A stretch of DNA of 5,390 bases, from positions 1-5,390 of the forward strand of contig CAZEZY010000147.1 of NCBI GenBank assembly GCA_964516635.1, given 5' to 3'. Of this stretch, positions 1 to 5,335 are shown piece after piece. The notes below the pieces were generated by a model. It made no database searches and was not told the DNA's origin. It saw only the letters and a program-made list of their open reading frames with translations. This stretch comes from CAZEZY01 sp964516635. Its GTDB lineage: Bacteria; Pseudomonadota; Gammaproteobacteria; Burkholderiales; Burkholderiaceae_C. The translations under genes were made by a program, and so were the position numbers. The stretch's first letter is position 1, and each line of letters begins with the position of its first letter.

Positions 1-24
1 TGACCGATGAGCCATTTCTGAACC

Positions 25-38
25 GGACAAGCTTGTCC
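25..38. repeat. 14-bp perfect palindrome downstream of the cytochrome operon
   Basis: GGACAAGCTTGTCC is a perfect 14-bp palindrome lying 44 bp beyond the stop codon of the cytochrome b gene. As DNA it could be an operator for a dimeric regulator of a gene left of the window. As RNA it would form only a 5-bp stem with a 4-base loop and has no following T-run on either strand, so a rho-independent terminator is not supported. The rest of positions 1-82 shows no convincing gene. Confidence 0.4.
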
Positions 39-82
39 AATCCCTTCATCGGACAGGCAGATTGATCCACCTGCCGATCGCT

Positions 83-793
83 TCATCCCAGCGGCTGACC
101 GGAAAACAGCTGCCAGCCCCAGAAGCCCCACACCACCAGCAGGAGCAGGATGGCCAGCCACCGGTGGTTGTGCTTCACCGGGCTGGGGCCATGGCCAGGC
201 AGGCGACCCGTGATCATGGGCATCGCCTGATTCTGGCGACGGAGCTGGCTGAGCAGGGCAATGAGTCCGATGTGGGCCAGCACCAGGGCCAGCGTGGCAT
301 TGGCCGAGAGTTCGTGCAGTTCTTCCAGCCATTCGCCTCCCATCCCCGCGCCCCAGTCGTTGTAGGTGGCATAGCCGGTCAACGTGAGCGGCCACACGAG
401 CAGGAGGATGAGCCCGATGGCGAGCGCCATGCCGGCGTGAGGCCCCTGTTTCCAGACCGATGTCTCCAGCCCTCGGGTAGACCACAGGTGGCGCGGCCAC
501 TGCAGGGCCCCTTTGAGCTTGCGCCAGAGCACCGACAAGCGGACCTGACGAGGCCCGAGCCAGCCGTACAGCAGCCGGAAGCCCAACAGGCCCGCGAAGG
601 TATACCCCAGGGTGACATGGATCAAACGCCAGTACTCGCTTTCTGCCGTCAGATACGCACCCACAAAACTGAGTGCAAACAGGGCGTGAAAAACGCGGGT
701 GGGAGCATCGGTCACGAGCCGTCCCGGGGAAGCCAGGGGCGACTGGGCCCGGCTGGCAGGAACCGTGTTCAGGGTGGTGGAAGGGGGGGTCAT
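83..793 (-). CDS. Cytochrome b561-like membrane protein (SHP/DHC partner)
   Basis: Integral membrane b-type cytochrome of the cytochrome b561/hydrogenase cytochrome b superfamily, predicted to oxidise quinol and pass electrons to the periplasmic cytochromes encoded just upstream. The 236-residue protein has a polar N-terminus of about 30 residues, then hydrophobic segments near residues 35-50, 57-78, 120-142, 160-182 and 212-230. Histidines suited to haem ligation lie inside or at the edges of the helices: His36 (RVFHALF), His59 (LIHVTLG), His160 (ELHELSAN) and His174 (LAHIGL), with His119 also at a helix edge. Two ATG codons occur in tandem at 796 and 793. An AGGAG at 800-804 is 6 nt from the second but only 3 nt from the first, so 793 is chosen; 796 would add one Met. 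The gap from the dihaem cytochrome gene is only 17 nt, so the three genes look like one transcript. Family is confident; the precise electron donor is inferred. Confidence 0.88.
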   Translation of the reverse strand: MTPPSTTLNTVPASRAQSPLASPGRLVTDAPTRVFHALFALSFVGAYLTAESEYWRLIHVTLGYTFAGLLGFRLLYGWLGPRQVRLSVLWRKLKGALQWPRHLWSTRGLETSVWKQGPHAGMALAIGLILLLVWPLTLTGYATYNDWGAGMGGEWLEELHELSANATLALVLAHIGLIALLSQLRRQNQAMPMITGRLPGHGPSPVKHNHRWLAILLLLVVWGFWGWQLFSGQPLG

Positions 794-810
794 CATGGGC
801 TCCTGGGGAT

Positions 811-1335
811 TCAGTTGTTCCAGGGACGTTGCTGACGGGCCGTCAGCCCCGCCGGCATGCGCAGGCGGTCGTCATCGAACCGTCCCTGGTCAGCCCCGGT
901 GTGGCAGGCCGCACAGTTGGCCGGACTTTTCACACTGGGCAAGGCCATGACCTGGGGGTCGATCTCGCGGTGCTTGCGTTCGAACCAGGCCGACCGGGTG
1001 ATGCGGTCCTCGGGAGGTTGTTCAGACACCCGCTTGTAAGTGCCCGCGTGAGCCTGTAACCAGCCGGACAGCTGCTGAACCGTGGCCGGGTCGAGAGAGG
1101 CATCGGTGCCATGGTGCTGGTCAAGCCCCGACATGAGCCGTTTCCAGGATGCGGCTGGCAGCATCCCGGGCGGGTACGCCGTGTGACAGGCGGCGCATTC
1201 CTGGGTATAGGCCTGGGGAACGACACGTGGCATGAGCGGGCCGCTGTCGGCCAGGGCGTTCAGGGCCGGCAACAGAACCACGAGGCCACTCACCAGGGCT
1301 CGTGTGTACAGGTATGGACGGGATGGAAAGATCAT
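811..1335 (-). CDS. dhc: Dihaem cytochrome c (DHC)
   Basis: Periplasmic dihaem cytochrome c of the DHC family, which in Rhodobacter sphaeroides is known to transfer electrons to SHP. The 174-residue product has a Sec signal peptide ending near Ala29 (ALNALA then DSG). It has two CAACH haem-attachment motifs at residues 47-51 and 141-145. Further histidines that could be distal ligands lie at 74-75 (QHHGTDASLD) and 122 (FERKHREI). The order first haem site, HHG/SLD, RITRSAWFERKH, NCAACH-type site is the usual one for the family. The start at 1335 is preferred to a further-upstream in-frame ATG at 1587 because the extension is antisense to nothing useful, lies inside the upstream shp gene and would bury the signal peptide. 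A GGAG at 1343-1346 sits 7 nt from the chosen ATG. It lies 26 nt after shp and 17 nt before the cytochrome b gene. Confidence 0.92.
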   Translation of the reverse strand: MIFPSRPYLYTRALVSGLVVLLPALNALADSGPLMPRVVPQAYTQECAACHTAYPPGMLPAASWKRLMSGLDQHHGTDASLDPATVQQLSGWLQAHAGTYKRVSEQPPEDRITRSAWFERKHREIDPQVMALPSVKSPANCAACHTGADQGRFDDDRLRMPAGLTARQQRPWNN

Positions 1336-1361
1336 GGAATGGCTCCGATAGGGGTGTGGAT

Positions 1362-1766
1362 TCAGCGAACCTGCAGCAGATAGGCCAGGACATCGGCTTT
1401 TTCGGCGGGGGTGCATTCCCGAGACAGGACATCCGAGCAGTTGCGCTTGAACCACTTGTCGACCTTGGCCGTGTCCGTGAAGACCTGGGTGTTGAACGCA
1501 GGCGCGAGAGGCGCAAGGGCCTTGCCGGTGCGGGCATGCTTGCCTTGGGTGCTGGGTGGCGCGCCATGGCAGGTGGCGCAAGACCACTCGCGGCCGTGTC
1601 GGGCCTCGAAAAAGCGCTGACCTCGAGCGGCGTCACCGGGCTGACCCGCCGCAGCGCTCCAATGGGCGAGTTGTTGGGCGGGGGTCGTGTCGGCAGCGTA
1701 GGACCCCGAAGCGGCACAGGCAATGGCCAGCATCAGACTGACAGACAGGTGAGCACGTGGGCGCAT
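1362..1766 (-). CDS. shp: SHP-type ligand-binding cytochrome c (DUF1924)
   Basis: Monohaem cytochrome c of the sphaeroides haem protein (SHP, DUF1924) family. These are periplasmic proteins whose distal haem ligand is an asparagine that leaves on reduction, letting O2, NO or similar ligands bind. The 134-residue precursor has a Sec signal peptide with likely cleavage after Ala24 (GSYA then ADT). The haem site is CATCH at 63-67. The SHP signature follows at 105-128: WFKRNC then VLSRECTPAEKADVL. Asn109 is the probable distal ligand, and Cys110 and Cys118 could form the disulfide known near this ligand in the family. The start at 1766 is chosen because a GGAG at 1774-1777 lies 7 nt upstream and the signal peptide begins there; in-frame ATGs at 1790 and 1877 lack this and run into the intergenic operator. 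First gene of the operon, followed by dhc after 26 nt. The physiological substrate is not evident. Confidence 0.93.
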   Translation of the reverse strand: MRPRAHLSVSLMLAIACAASGSYAADTTPAQQLAHWSAAAGQPGDAARGQRFFEARHGREWSCATCHGAPPSTQGKHARTGKALAPLAPAFNTQVFTDTAKVDKWFKRNCSDVLSRECTPAEKADVLAYLLQVR

Positions 1767-1773
1767 GTTCAGA

Positions 1774-1777
1774 CTCC
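1774..1777 (-). promoter_or_regulatory. Ribosome binding site of shp (decides its start)
   Basis: GGAG on the minus strand, 7 nt before the ATG at 1766. It excludes the two longer in-frame starts at 1790 and 1877, which have no comparable site. Confidence 0.75.
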
Positions 1778-1811
1778 GTTGTGTTGACATGGACCGAGTC
1801 TGCGCCGTGCC

Positions 1812-1854
1812 ACCTGAACCTTTTCTGAAGGCGCTGTTCATCGGAGGTTCAGGT
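1812..1854. promoter_or_regulatory. Symmetric PhoP-box-like operator between the divergent operons
   Basis: Two inverted 18-bp copies of a direct repeat flank a 7-bp centre (1830-1836). Plus-strand copy, 1837-1854: TTCATCGGAGGTTCAGGT. Minus-strand copy, 1829 to 1812: TTCAGAAAAGGTTCAGGT. They agree at 14 of 18 positions, and the outer 9 bp (ACCTGAACC / GGTTCAGGT) match perfectly. Within each copy TTCA recurs every 11 bp, one helical turn, as expected for tandem binding by an OmpR/PhoB-family regulator. Written as half-sites, the plus copy is TGTTCA-N5-GGTTCA. The enterobacterial PhoP box is (T/G)GTTTA-N5-(T/G)GTTTA, so a single base per half-site differs. A PhoP-like regulator gene lies 346 bp away. 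Each copy sits 12 bp upstream of a weak -10-like hexamer: CAGACT on the minus strand at 1802-1797 and CATGCT on the plus strand at 1864-1869. That is the spacing typical of PhoP-activated promoters. The repeats are seen directly; the binding protein is inferred. Confidence 0.75.
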
Positions 1855-1875
1855 TGTCTGGGGCATGCTGCCGGC

Positions 1876-2187
1876 ATGAAAACGTTGCTGCTGTTGGCTT
1901 TCCTGGCGGGTGTGGTCGTGACCCCGACCCTCCGTGCCGATGACGATCACAACCGGGCGCGCAGCGCCGTGATGGCGGGTGACATCCTGCCTTTGAAGCA
2001 GATCCTGGAGCGGGTGGGTGCTGAACGCCCCGGACAGGTGCTCGAGGTGGAACTGGAGCGCTCGCGCGATGCGTGGGTGTATGAAATCCAACTGCTGCAA
2101 CCGGATGGCCGTCGGGTCAAGCTGGAAGTCGATGCCCGAAATGGCCAGATCCTGCGGGAACGGATGCGCGACCGCGAGCACCGCTGA
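1876..2187 (+). CDS. Small exported PepSY-domain protein
   Basis: A 103-residue protein with an N-terminal signal sequence (MKTLLLLAFLAGVVV, likely cleaved near Ala21 before DDDH), followed by a single PepSY domain. The domain spans about residues 28-96: SAVMAGDILPL, then the helix KQILERVGAE, the strand VLEVELERSRDAWVYEIQLL, a DGRRVKLEVDA strand and NGQIL. PepSY domains occur in periplasmic or membrane proteins and are thought to modulate partner enzymes or sensors; single-domain versions are often encoded beside OmpR-family two-component genes. Here the gene opens the regulatory operon, ending TGA-TAA 12 nt before the response regulator, which suggests an accessory role in signal perception. 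The start at 1876 is chosen because the signal peptide begins there; upstream in-frame ATGs at 1765 and 1789 would bury it and cross the operator. No clear Shine-Dalgarno precedes the ATG, and a leaderless message is possible. Confidence 0.87.
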   Translation: MKTLLLLAFLAGVVVTPTLRADDDHNRARSAVMAGDILPLKQILERVGAERPGQVLEVELERSRDAWVYEIQLLQPDGRRVKLEVDARNGQILRERMRDREHR

Positions 2188-2199
2188 TAACCTACGGCC

Positions 2200-2859
2200 A
2201 TGAGACTGTTGCTTGTGGAAGACGAACCATCGCTGCGCCAGCAGCTGCTCGGCGCACTCGAAACGACCGGTTACGCGGTCGATTCGGCCGACAACGGGAA
2301 GGATGCCTGGTTTCTGGGTGACACGAACCCTTACGACGTGGTGGTACTTGACCTCGGGCTGCCGGTGATGGACGGGATCACGGTGCTGAAACGCTGGCGT
2401 CAGTCAGGCCGGCAGATGCCCGTGATGATCCTGACGGCGCGCGACAGCTGGAGCGACAAGGTGGCCGGGATCGATGCCGGGGCCGACGATTACCTGGCCA
2501 AACCCTTCCACATGGAGGAGTTGCTCGCCAGGCTCAGGGCCTTGATCCGGCGACAGCAAGGGCATGCATCGGCGGTGCTGTCCTGCGGACCCATCGAGCT
2601 TGACACCAGGACTGGCCGGGTAACCCGGGACGGCGCAACCGTCACCCTCACCAGTCACGAGTACCGCGTGCTGGCCTACCTGATGCATCGACCTGGTTGC
2701 GTGGTGACCCGGACGGAGCTGACCGAACACATTTATGCGCAGGACTTTGATCGCGACTCCAACACCATCGAGGTGTTCATAGGCCGACTGCGCAAGAAAC
2801 TGTCACCGGACCTGATCGAAACCGTCCGAGGACTGGGTTACCGGCTGGTGCCGCCATGA
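2200..2859 (+). CDS. OmpR/PhoP-family response regulator
   Basis: Cytoplasmic DNA-binding response regulator of 219 residues, the usual length for the family. The receiver domain (about 1-117) has the acidic pair Glu8-Asp9, phospho-acceptor Asp51 (VVVLDLGLP), Thr79 (ILTARD) and Lys101 (LAKPF), so all phosphorylation residues are intact. The C-terminal winged-helix domain (about 125-219) has the strand GPIELD, TSHEYRVLAYLM, a recognition helix around SNTIEVFIGRLRKKL and the wing ETVRGLGYRL. The sequence is closest in style to PhoP (also QseB/PmrA), matching the PhoQ-like kinase encoded next. The kinase start codon overlaps its stop as ATGA, so the two are translationally coupled. It follows the PepSY gene after 12 nt with only a weak ribosome binding site. 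It probably binds the 1812-1854 element and so would control both its own operon and the divergent cytochrome operon; that target is inferred from site architecture. Confidence 0.94.
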   Translation: MRLLLVEDEPSLRQQLLGALETTGYAVDSADNGKDAWFLGDTNPYDVVVLDLGLPVMDGITVLKRWRQSGRQMPVMILTARDSWSDKVAGIDAGADDYLAKPFHMEELLARLRALIRRQQGHASAVLSCGPIELDTRTGRVTRDGATVTLTSHEYRVLAYLMHRPGCVVTRTELTEHIYAQDFDRDSNTIEVFIGRLRKKLSPDLIETVRGLGYRLVPP

Positions 2860-4238
2860 GCGCGTGGACCCGCTCGTTGCGACTTCGCGTCGGGGTGATC
2901 ACGCTGATCACACTGAGCTTGGCCCTGGTCGCGGCCCACTGGTGGCTGAGCGAACAGTTCAGCAAGCATCTGACGCGTCAATTCGACCAGGCATTGAGCT
3001 GGCAACTCGATCAGGTGACCGCCCGGCTTGTGTTTGACGAGACAGGACAACCGTCTGTGCCGGCCGGCGCACTGTCTGATCCTCGATGGAACAAGCCTTA
3101 TTCCGGGTTGTACTGGCAGATCGACCGGCTGGACGTGGGCCTCGAAGGCCGGCAGGGGGTGCTGCGCTCCCGATCGCTCTGGGATGGATCGCTGTCCCTC
3201 GAAGTCGACGCGCTGACGGACCACGACATGCACGCCCATGCCGACACCGGACCCAACGGCGAGACACTGCGAGTGCTGGAACGGACACTGAAAAGCGATG
3301 CCTCACCCGGGCAGGCCTGGCGGATCATGGTGGCTTCGGACACCCGTTCCCTCACCACCGCACAGGACGAGTTTCGAGGCGTACTGGCCGCTTCGCTCAT
3401 GGGGCTGGGCCTGCTGCTGGCGGGGGCTGGATGGGCCCAGTGGTCGGTCGGCCTGGCGCCACTGCGCCGGCTCCAGAATGCCGTGGACGCGGTGCGGCAA
3501 GGCGCTTCCCGGCAACTGGAAGGGGACTTCGCCTCCGAGGTACAACCTCTCGTGGACGATTTCAATCAGGTGATCCGGCAGCATGACAACCTGCTGGAAC
3601 GGGCAAGAGCCCAGGCGGGCAACCTGGCTCACGCCCTGAAAACGCCCCTGGCCGTGATCGGTAACGCCGTCAAATCTGGCCATGTTGAACCGACGGCCGC
3701 ACTGATCCGGGAACAACTGGCGGTGGCCGAGCGGCAGATCGGTTGGCACATGGCCAGGGCCCGGGCTGCCGGTTCGCTGCGAACGCCCGGGCAGTACACG
3801 CCTCTCGGGCCTTTGCTGCAAGGTCTGATGAAAGCCATGGAGAAACTGCACGCCGACCGGCACATCCAAATACAGGTGGAAGGCATGGAGGTACGGCCCT
3901 GCTTTGCGGGGGAAGAGCAGGACCTGCGGGAAATGCTGGGGAACCTGCTGGACAACGCCTTCCTGAGCGCCCGACGGACGGTGTGGGTGAATGTGGTCAT
4001 GCAGGCAGACCATGTGCAGATCACCATTGCGGACGATGGCAAGGGCATCGCGCCCGATCAGCAGCAGATGGTGCTGGAACGCGGCACGCGCCTGGACGAA
4101 TCGCGACCCGGCAACGGCCTGGGCCTTGCAATCGTGCAGGAACTGGCCACCCTGTATGAGGGTGAGCTGCGTCTGGGGGAACGGGAGGGCGGCGGCCTCA
4201 GCGCCACATTGACACTGCCGGCCACCCGAGACTCATGA
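2856..4238 (+). CDS. PhoQ-like membrane sensor histidine kinase
   Basis: Inner-membrane sensor kinase of 460 residues partnering the preceding response regulator. Order: transmembrane helix 1 (about 12-30), periplasmic sensor region (31-174), transmembrane helix 2 (175-196), HAMP-like linker beginning at APLRRL (201-206), dimerisation helix with phospho-acceptor His259 in NLAHALKTPLAVI, then the catalytic ATPase domain. The ATPase domain has an N-box (Asn363 and Asn367 in GNLLDNA), G1 (Asp393, Asp394, Gly395, Gly397 in DDGKGI) and G2 (RPGNGLGLAI, 417-426). The H-box with Leu-Lys-Thr-Pro and the ERGTRLDESRPGNGLGLA stretch resemble PhoQ, and all catalytic residues are present. The periplasmic domain carries an Asp/His-rich run at 122-130 (DHDMHAHAD) that could bind metal. 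N-box residues after Asn367 (AFLSARR) lack the lysine commonly seen in PhoQ. The gene overlaps the regulator by 4 nt. No terminator is visible before the convergent dgkA. Signal unknown. Confidence 0.94.
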   Translation: MSAWTRSLRLRVGVITLITLSLALVAAHWWLSEQFSKHLTRQFDQALSWQLDQVTARLVFDETGQPSVPAGALSDPRWNKPYSGLYWQIDRLDVGLEGRQGVLRSRSLWDGSLSLEVDALTDHDMHAHADTGPNGETLRVLERTLKSDASPGQAWRIMVASDTRSLTTAQDEFRGVLAASLMGLGLLLAGAGWAQWSVGLAPLRRLQNAVDAVRQGASRQLEGDFASEVQPLVDDFNQVIRQHDNLLERARAQAGNLAHALKTPLAVIGNAVKSGHVEPTAALIREQLAVAERQIGWHMARARAAGSLRTPGQYTPLGPLLQGLMKAMEKLHADRHIQIQVEGMEVRPCFAGEEQDLREMLGNLLDNAFLSARRTVWVNVVMQADHVQITIADDGKGIAPDQQQMVLERGTRLDESRPGNGLGLAIVQELATLYEGELRLGEREGGGLSATLTLPATRDS

Positions 4239-4309
4239 CGGCTTGAAACCTGTCACGCTTTCTGGGCATGGGCCGAACTTGATTTGACCGCTGCCTGCAG
4301 ACGATAGAC

Positions 4310-4690
4310 TCAAGATAGCCAGCGGTGGACCGCAGCCGCCAGCCAAACACCTGTGCACAACAGCAGGCTCAGCAGCACGGCTGCGCTGCCCAAGTCCTTG
4401 GCCCTTTTTGACAATGCATGCCACTCGGGACCCACTCGATCAACCACTGACTCGATGGCCGTGTTCAGCAGTTCGACCACCAATACCAGTACCAGAACCG
4501 CGATCAGCAAGGCGGTTTCCACCCAGTTACGACCCAATACCCAGGCGGCCGGCAACAAGACTGCCCCTAGCACGAGTTCCTGTCGGAACGCGGGTTCACG
4601 CCAGCCGTCCTGCAAGCCGTTCAATGAATACCGAGTGGCGTGCCATATGCGGGTCAGGCCGCGTCGCTTGGGAGTCGGGGTGAAAGTCAT
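4310..4690 (-). CDS. dgkA: Diacylglycerol kinase DgkA
   Basis: Small integral membrane kinase that phosphorylates diacylglycerol with ATP to phosphatidic acid, recycling lipid released when envelope glucans or lipopolysaccharide are modified. The 126-residue product matches the family length (about 122 in E. coli) and has three hydrophobic helices, near residues 38-54, 57-75 and 100-122. Key residues align with E. coli at an offset of four: Glu32 (WREPAFRQE), Glu73 as catalytic base, Asn76 and Glu80 in ELLNTAIESVVDRV, and Lys98-Asp99 in AKDLGSAAV. The frame stays open upstream to 5101, but the added 137 residues are antisense to the ccsB remnant and not DgkA-like. The ATG at 4690 is chosen because the family pattern begins just after it; 4714 is an alternative. 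No strong Shine-Dalgarno is seen. It converges with the sensor-kinase gene across 71 bp that hold no clear terminator. Confidence 0.94.
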   Translation of the reverse strand: MTFTPTPKRRGLTRIWHATRYSLNGLQDGWREPAFRQELVLGAVLLPAAWVLGRNWVETALLIAVLVLVLVVELLNTAIESVVDRVGPEWHALSKRAKDLGSAAVLLSLLLCTGVWLAAAVHRWLS

Positions 4691-4696
4691 CTGGCA

Positions 4697-4724
4697 ATCG
4701 TAACCGTCCGTCATCAGCGGCCAA
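4697..4724 (-). promoter_or_regulatory. Candidate dgkA promoter giving a leaderless start
   Basis: On the minus strand TTGGCC (4724-4719) and TACGAT (4702-4697) are separated by 16 nt, each matching the sigma-70 consensus at 4 of 6 positions. Six bases separate TACGAT from the ATG at 4690, so transcription would begin at or next to the start codon, in keeping with the missing Shine-Dalgarno. Short promoter matches arise often by chance, so this is tentative. Confidence 0.3.
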
Positions 4725-4730
4725 TCAACC

Positions 4731-4750
4731 CGGCATTGATGCGAATGCCG
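4731..4750. repeat. 7-bp inverted repeat between dgkA and the ccsB remnant
   Basis: CGGCATT and AATGCCG form perfect 7-bp arms around the 6-bp spacer GATGCG. The element lies upstream of the candidate dgkA promoter and 13 bp before the ccsB remnant start codon, in the 73-bp divergent gap. This is the position and form of an operator for a dimeric regulator. No binding protein can be named. Confidence 0.4.
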
Positions 4751-4763
4751 TCCACTGGAGACC

Positions 4764-5305
4764 ATGAATCCCACCACGTTTGACTTCAAACCCATGAGAG
4801 CCTGGCGCCGGATGCTCAAGCTGTCGCTTGTCGATGGCTTTTTCGGCCGGTTCCAATTGATGCTGGCTTCAGGCGTGTGGTTGACTTTGCGGACCCACAT
4901 GGATGGATATGAAGTGGCTATCCAGTTGACCAGTGCGCCGATGGTCTTCTCGCTGAGCTGGTGGTGGAAAGCATTGCGAACTTCTACATGCCGTGGCAGG
5001 AGCCGTGTCACTGGCAGTCTGGGCCTGTCAAGGGGCAGGTCAGGGAAATCTGTCGCTGGCCGACACCCGCTTTTCTCTGAAGTCTTTCCTCGCCAGTCCA
5101 TCCCCCTGATGTGGATGTCGGTGCTGTGCTTTGCGGGCGCCTTGCTCTAATGGGTTGACCGGCTATGTGGACGTCCTGATGGGCGCTTCGGGATCAGGGC
5201 GTCACGAACCGCCTGGTGGGCCCTGATGGGCCTGGTGGTGACCCCATTTGCATGTCTGGGGTCCATGTGTTTCTCATCGGTCTGCACAAGCACGGCGCAC
5301 GCTGA
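4764..5305 (+). pseudogene. ccsB: Degraded ccsB (system II cytochrome c biogenesis), internally deleted
   Basis: Remnant of the CcsB (CcsA/ResC-like) haem-handling membrane protein that works with ResB to attach haem to periplasmic cytochromes c; intact homologues have roughly 390-400 residues. The N-terminus reads in the start frame from 4764: HMDGYEVAIQL and WWWKALR. Homology moves to the +1 frame from about 4978 to 5092 (LLHAVAGAVSLAVWACQG, LADTRFSLKSFLAS) and returns to the first frame at about 5094 (QS, then LMWMSVLCFAGALL). A TAA at 5148-5150 stands where the family has a Tyr before Trp-Val. The C-terminus appears at 5208-5261 (TAWWALMGLVVTPFACLG), slips frame in a GGGG run (5258-5261) and ends VHVFLIGLHKHGAR with TGA at 5303-5305. 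The centre, about 240 codons including the tryptophan-rich WWD haem motif, is missing between roughly 5160 and 5190. No resB precedes it. A GGAG at 4757-4760 precedes the ATG by 3 nt. Assignment rests on recalled family sequence. Confidence 0.75.
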
Positions 5306-5335
5306 ACGTCTGAGACGCCCTGAACACACGTGCCC

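Noticed and set aside
3..65. Twenty plus-strand codons ending in TGA at the left edge, possible tail of a gene
   Set aside because: Too short, with only modest G/C bias at third positions; it cannot be told from chance.
56..75. Hairpin GGCAG / CTGCC after the cytochrome b stop codon
   Set aside because: Five-base stem with a 10-base loop and no T-run in the direction of transcription, so no terminator is called.
62..835. Long plus-strand open frame of 257 codons
   Set aside because: It is antisense to the cytochrome b561-like gene. Its product is rich in Gln, Arg, Pro and Gly with no recognisable domain, a usual shadow in GC-rich DNA.
1336..1587. N-terminal extension of dhc by 84 residues
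   Set aside because: It overlaps shp in another frame, has shadow-like composition and would place the signal peptide in mid-protein; a GGAG supports the start at 1335.
1765..1875. N-terminal extension of the PepSY protein
   Set aside because: It crosses the operator, overlaps the shp start and precedes a clear signal peptide.
4278..4326. Interleaved repeats CTTGA/TCAAG and ACCGCTG/CAGCGGT between the kinase gene and dgkA
   Set aside because: The arms cross and do not nest, so they cannot form one stem, and neither has a T-run; not a bidirectional terminator.
4353..4703. Plus-strand open frame of 116 codons
   Set aside because: Antisense to dgkA, with low-complexity Ser/Thr/Asn-rich composition and no ribosome binding site.
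4691..5101. 137-residue N-terminal extension of DgkA
   Set aside because: It lies antisense to the ccsB remnant and has no similarity to the family, whose length is met from 4690.
5240..5263. Hairpin GACCCC / GGGGTC with a 12-base loop
   Set aside because: It lies within the C-terminal codons of the ccsB remnant and is followed only by a weak T-rich stretch, so coding sequence explains it.
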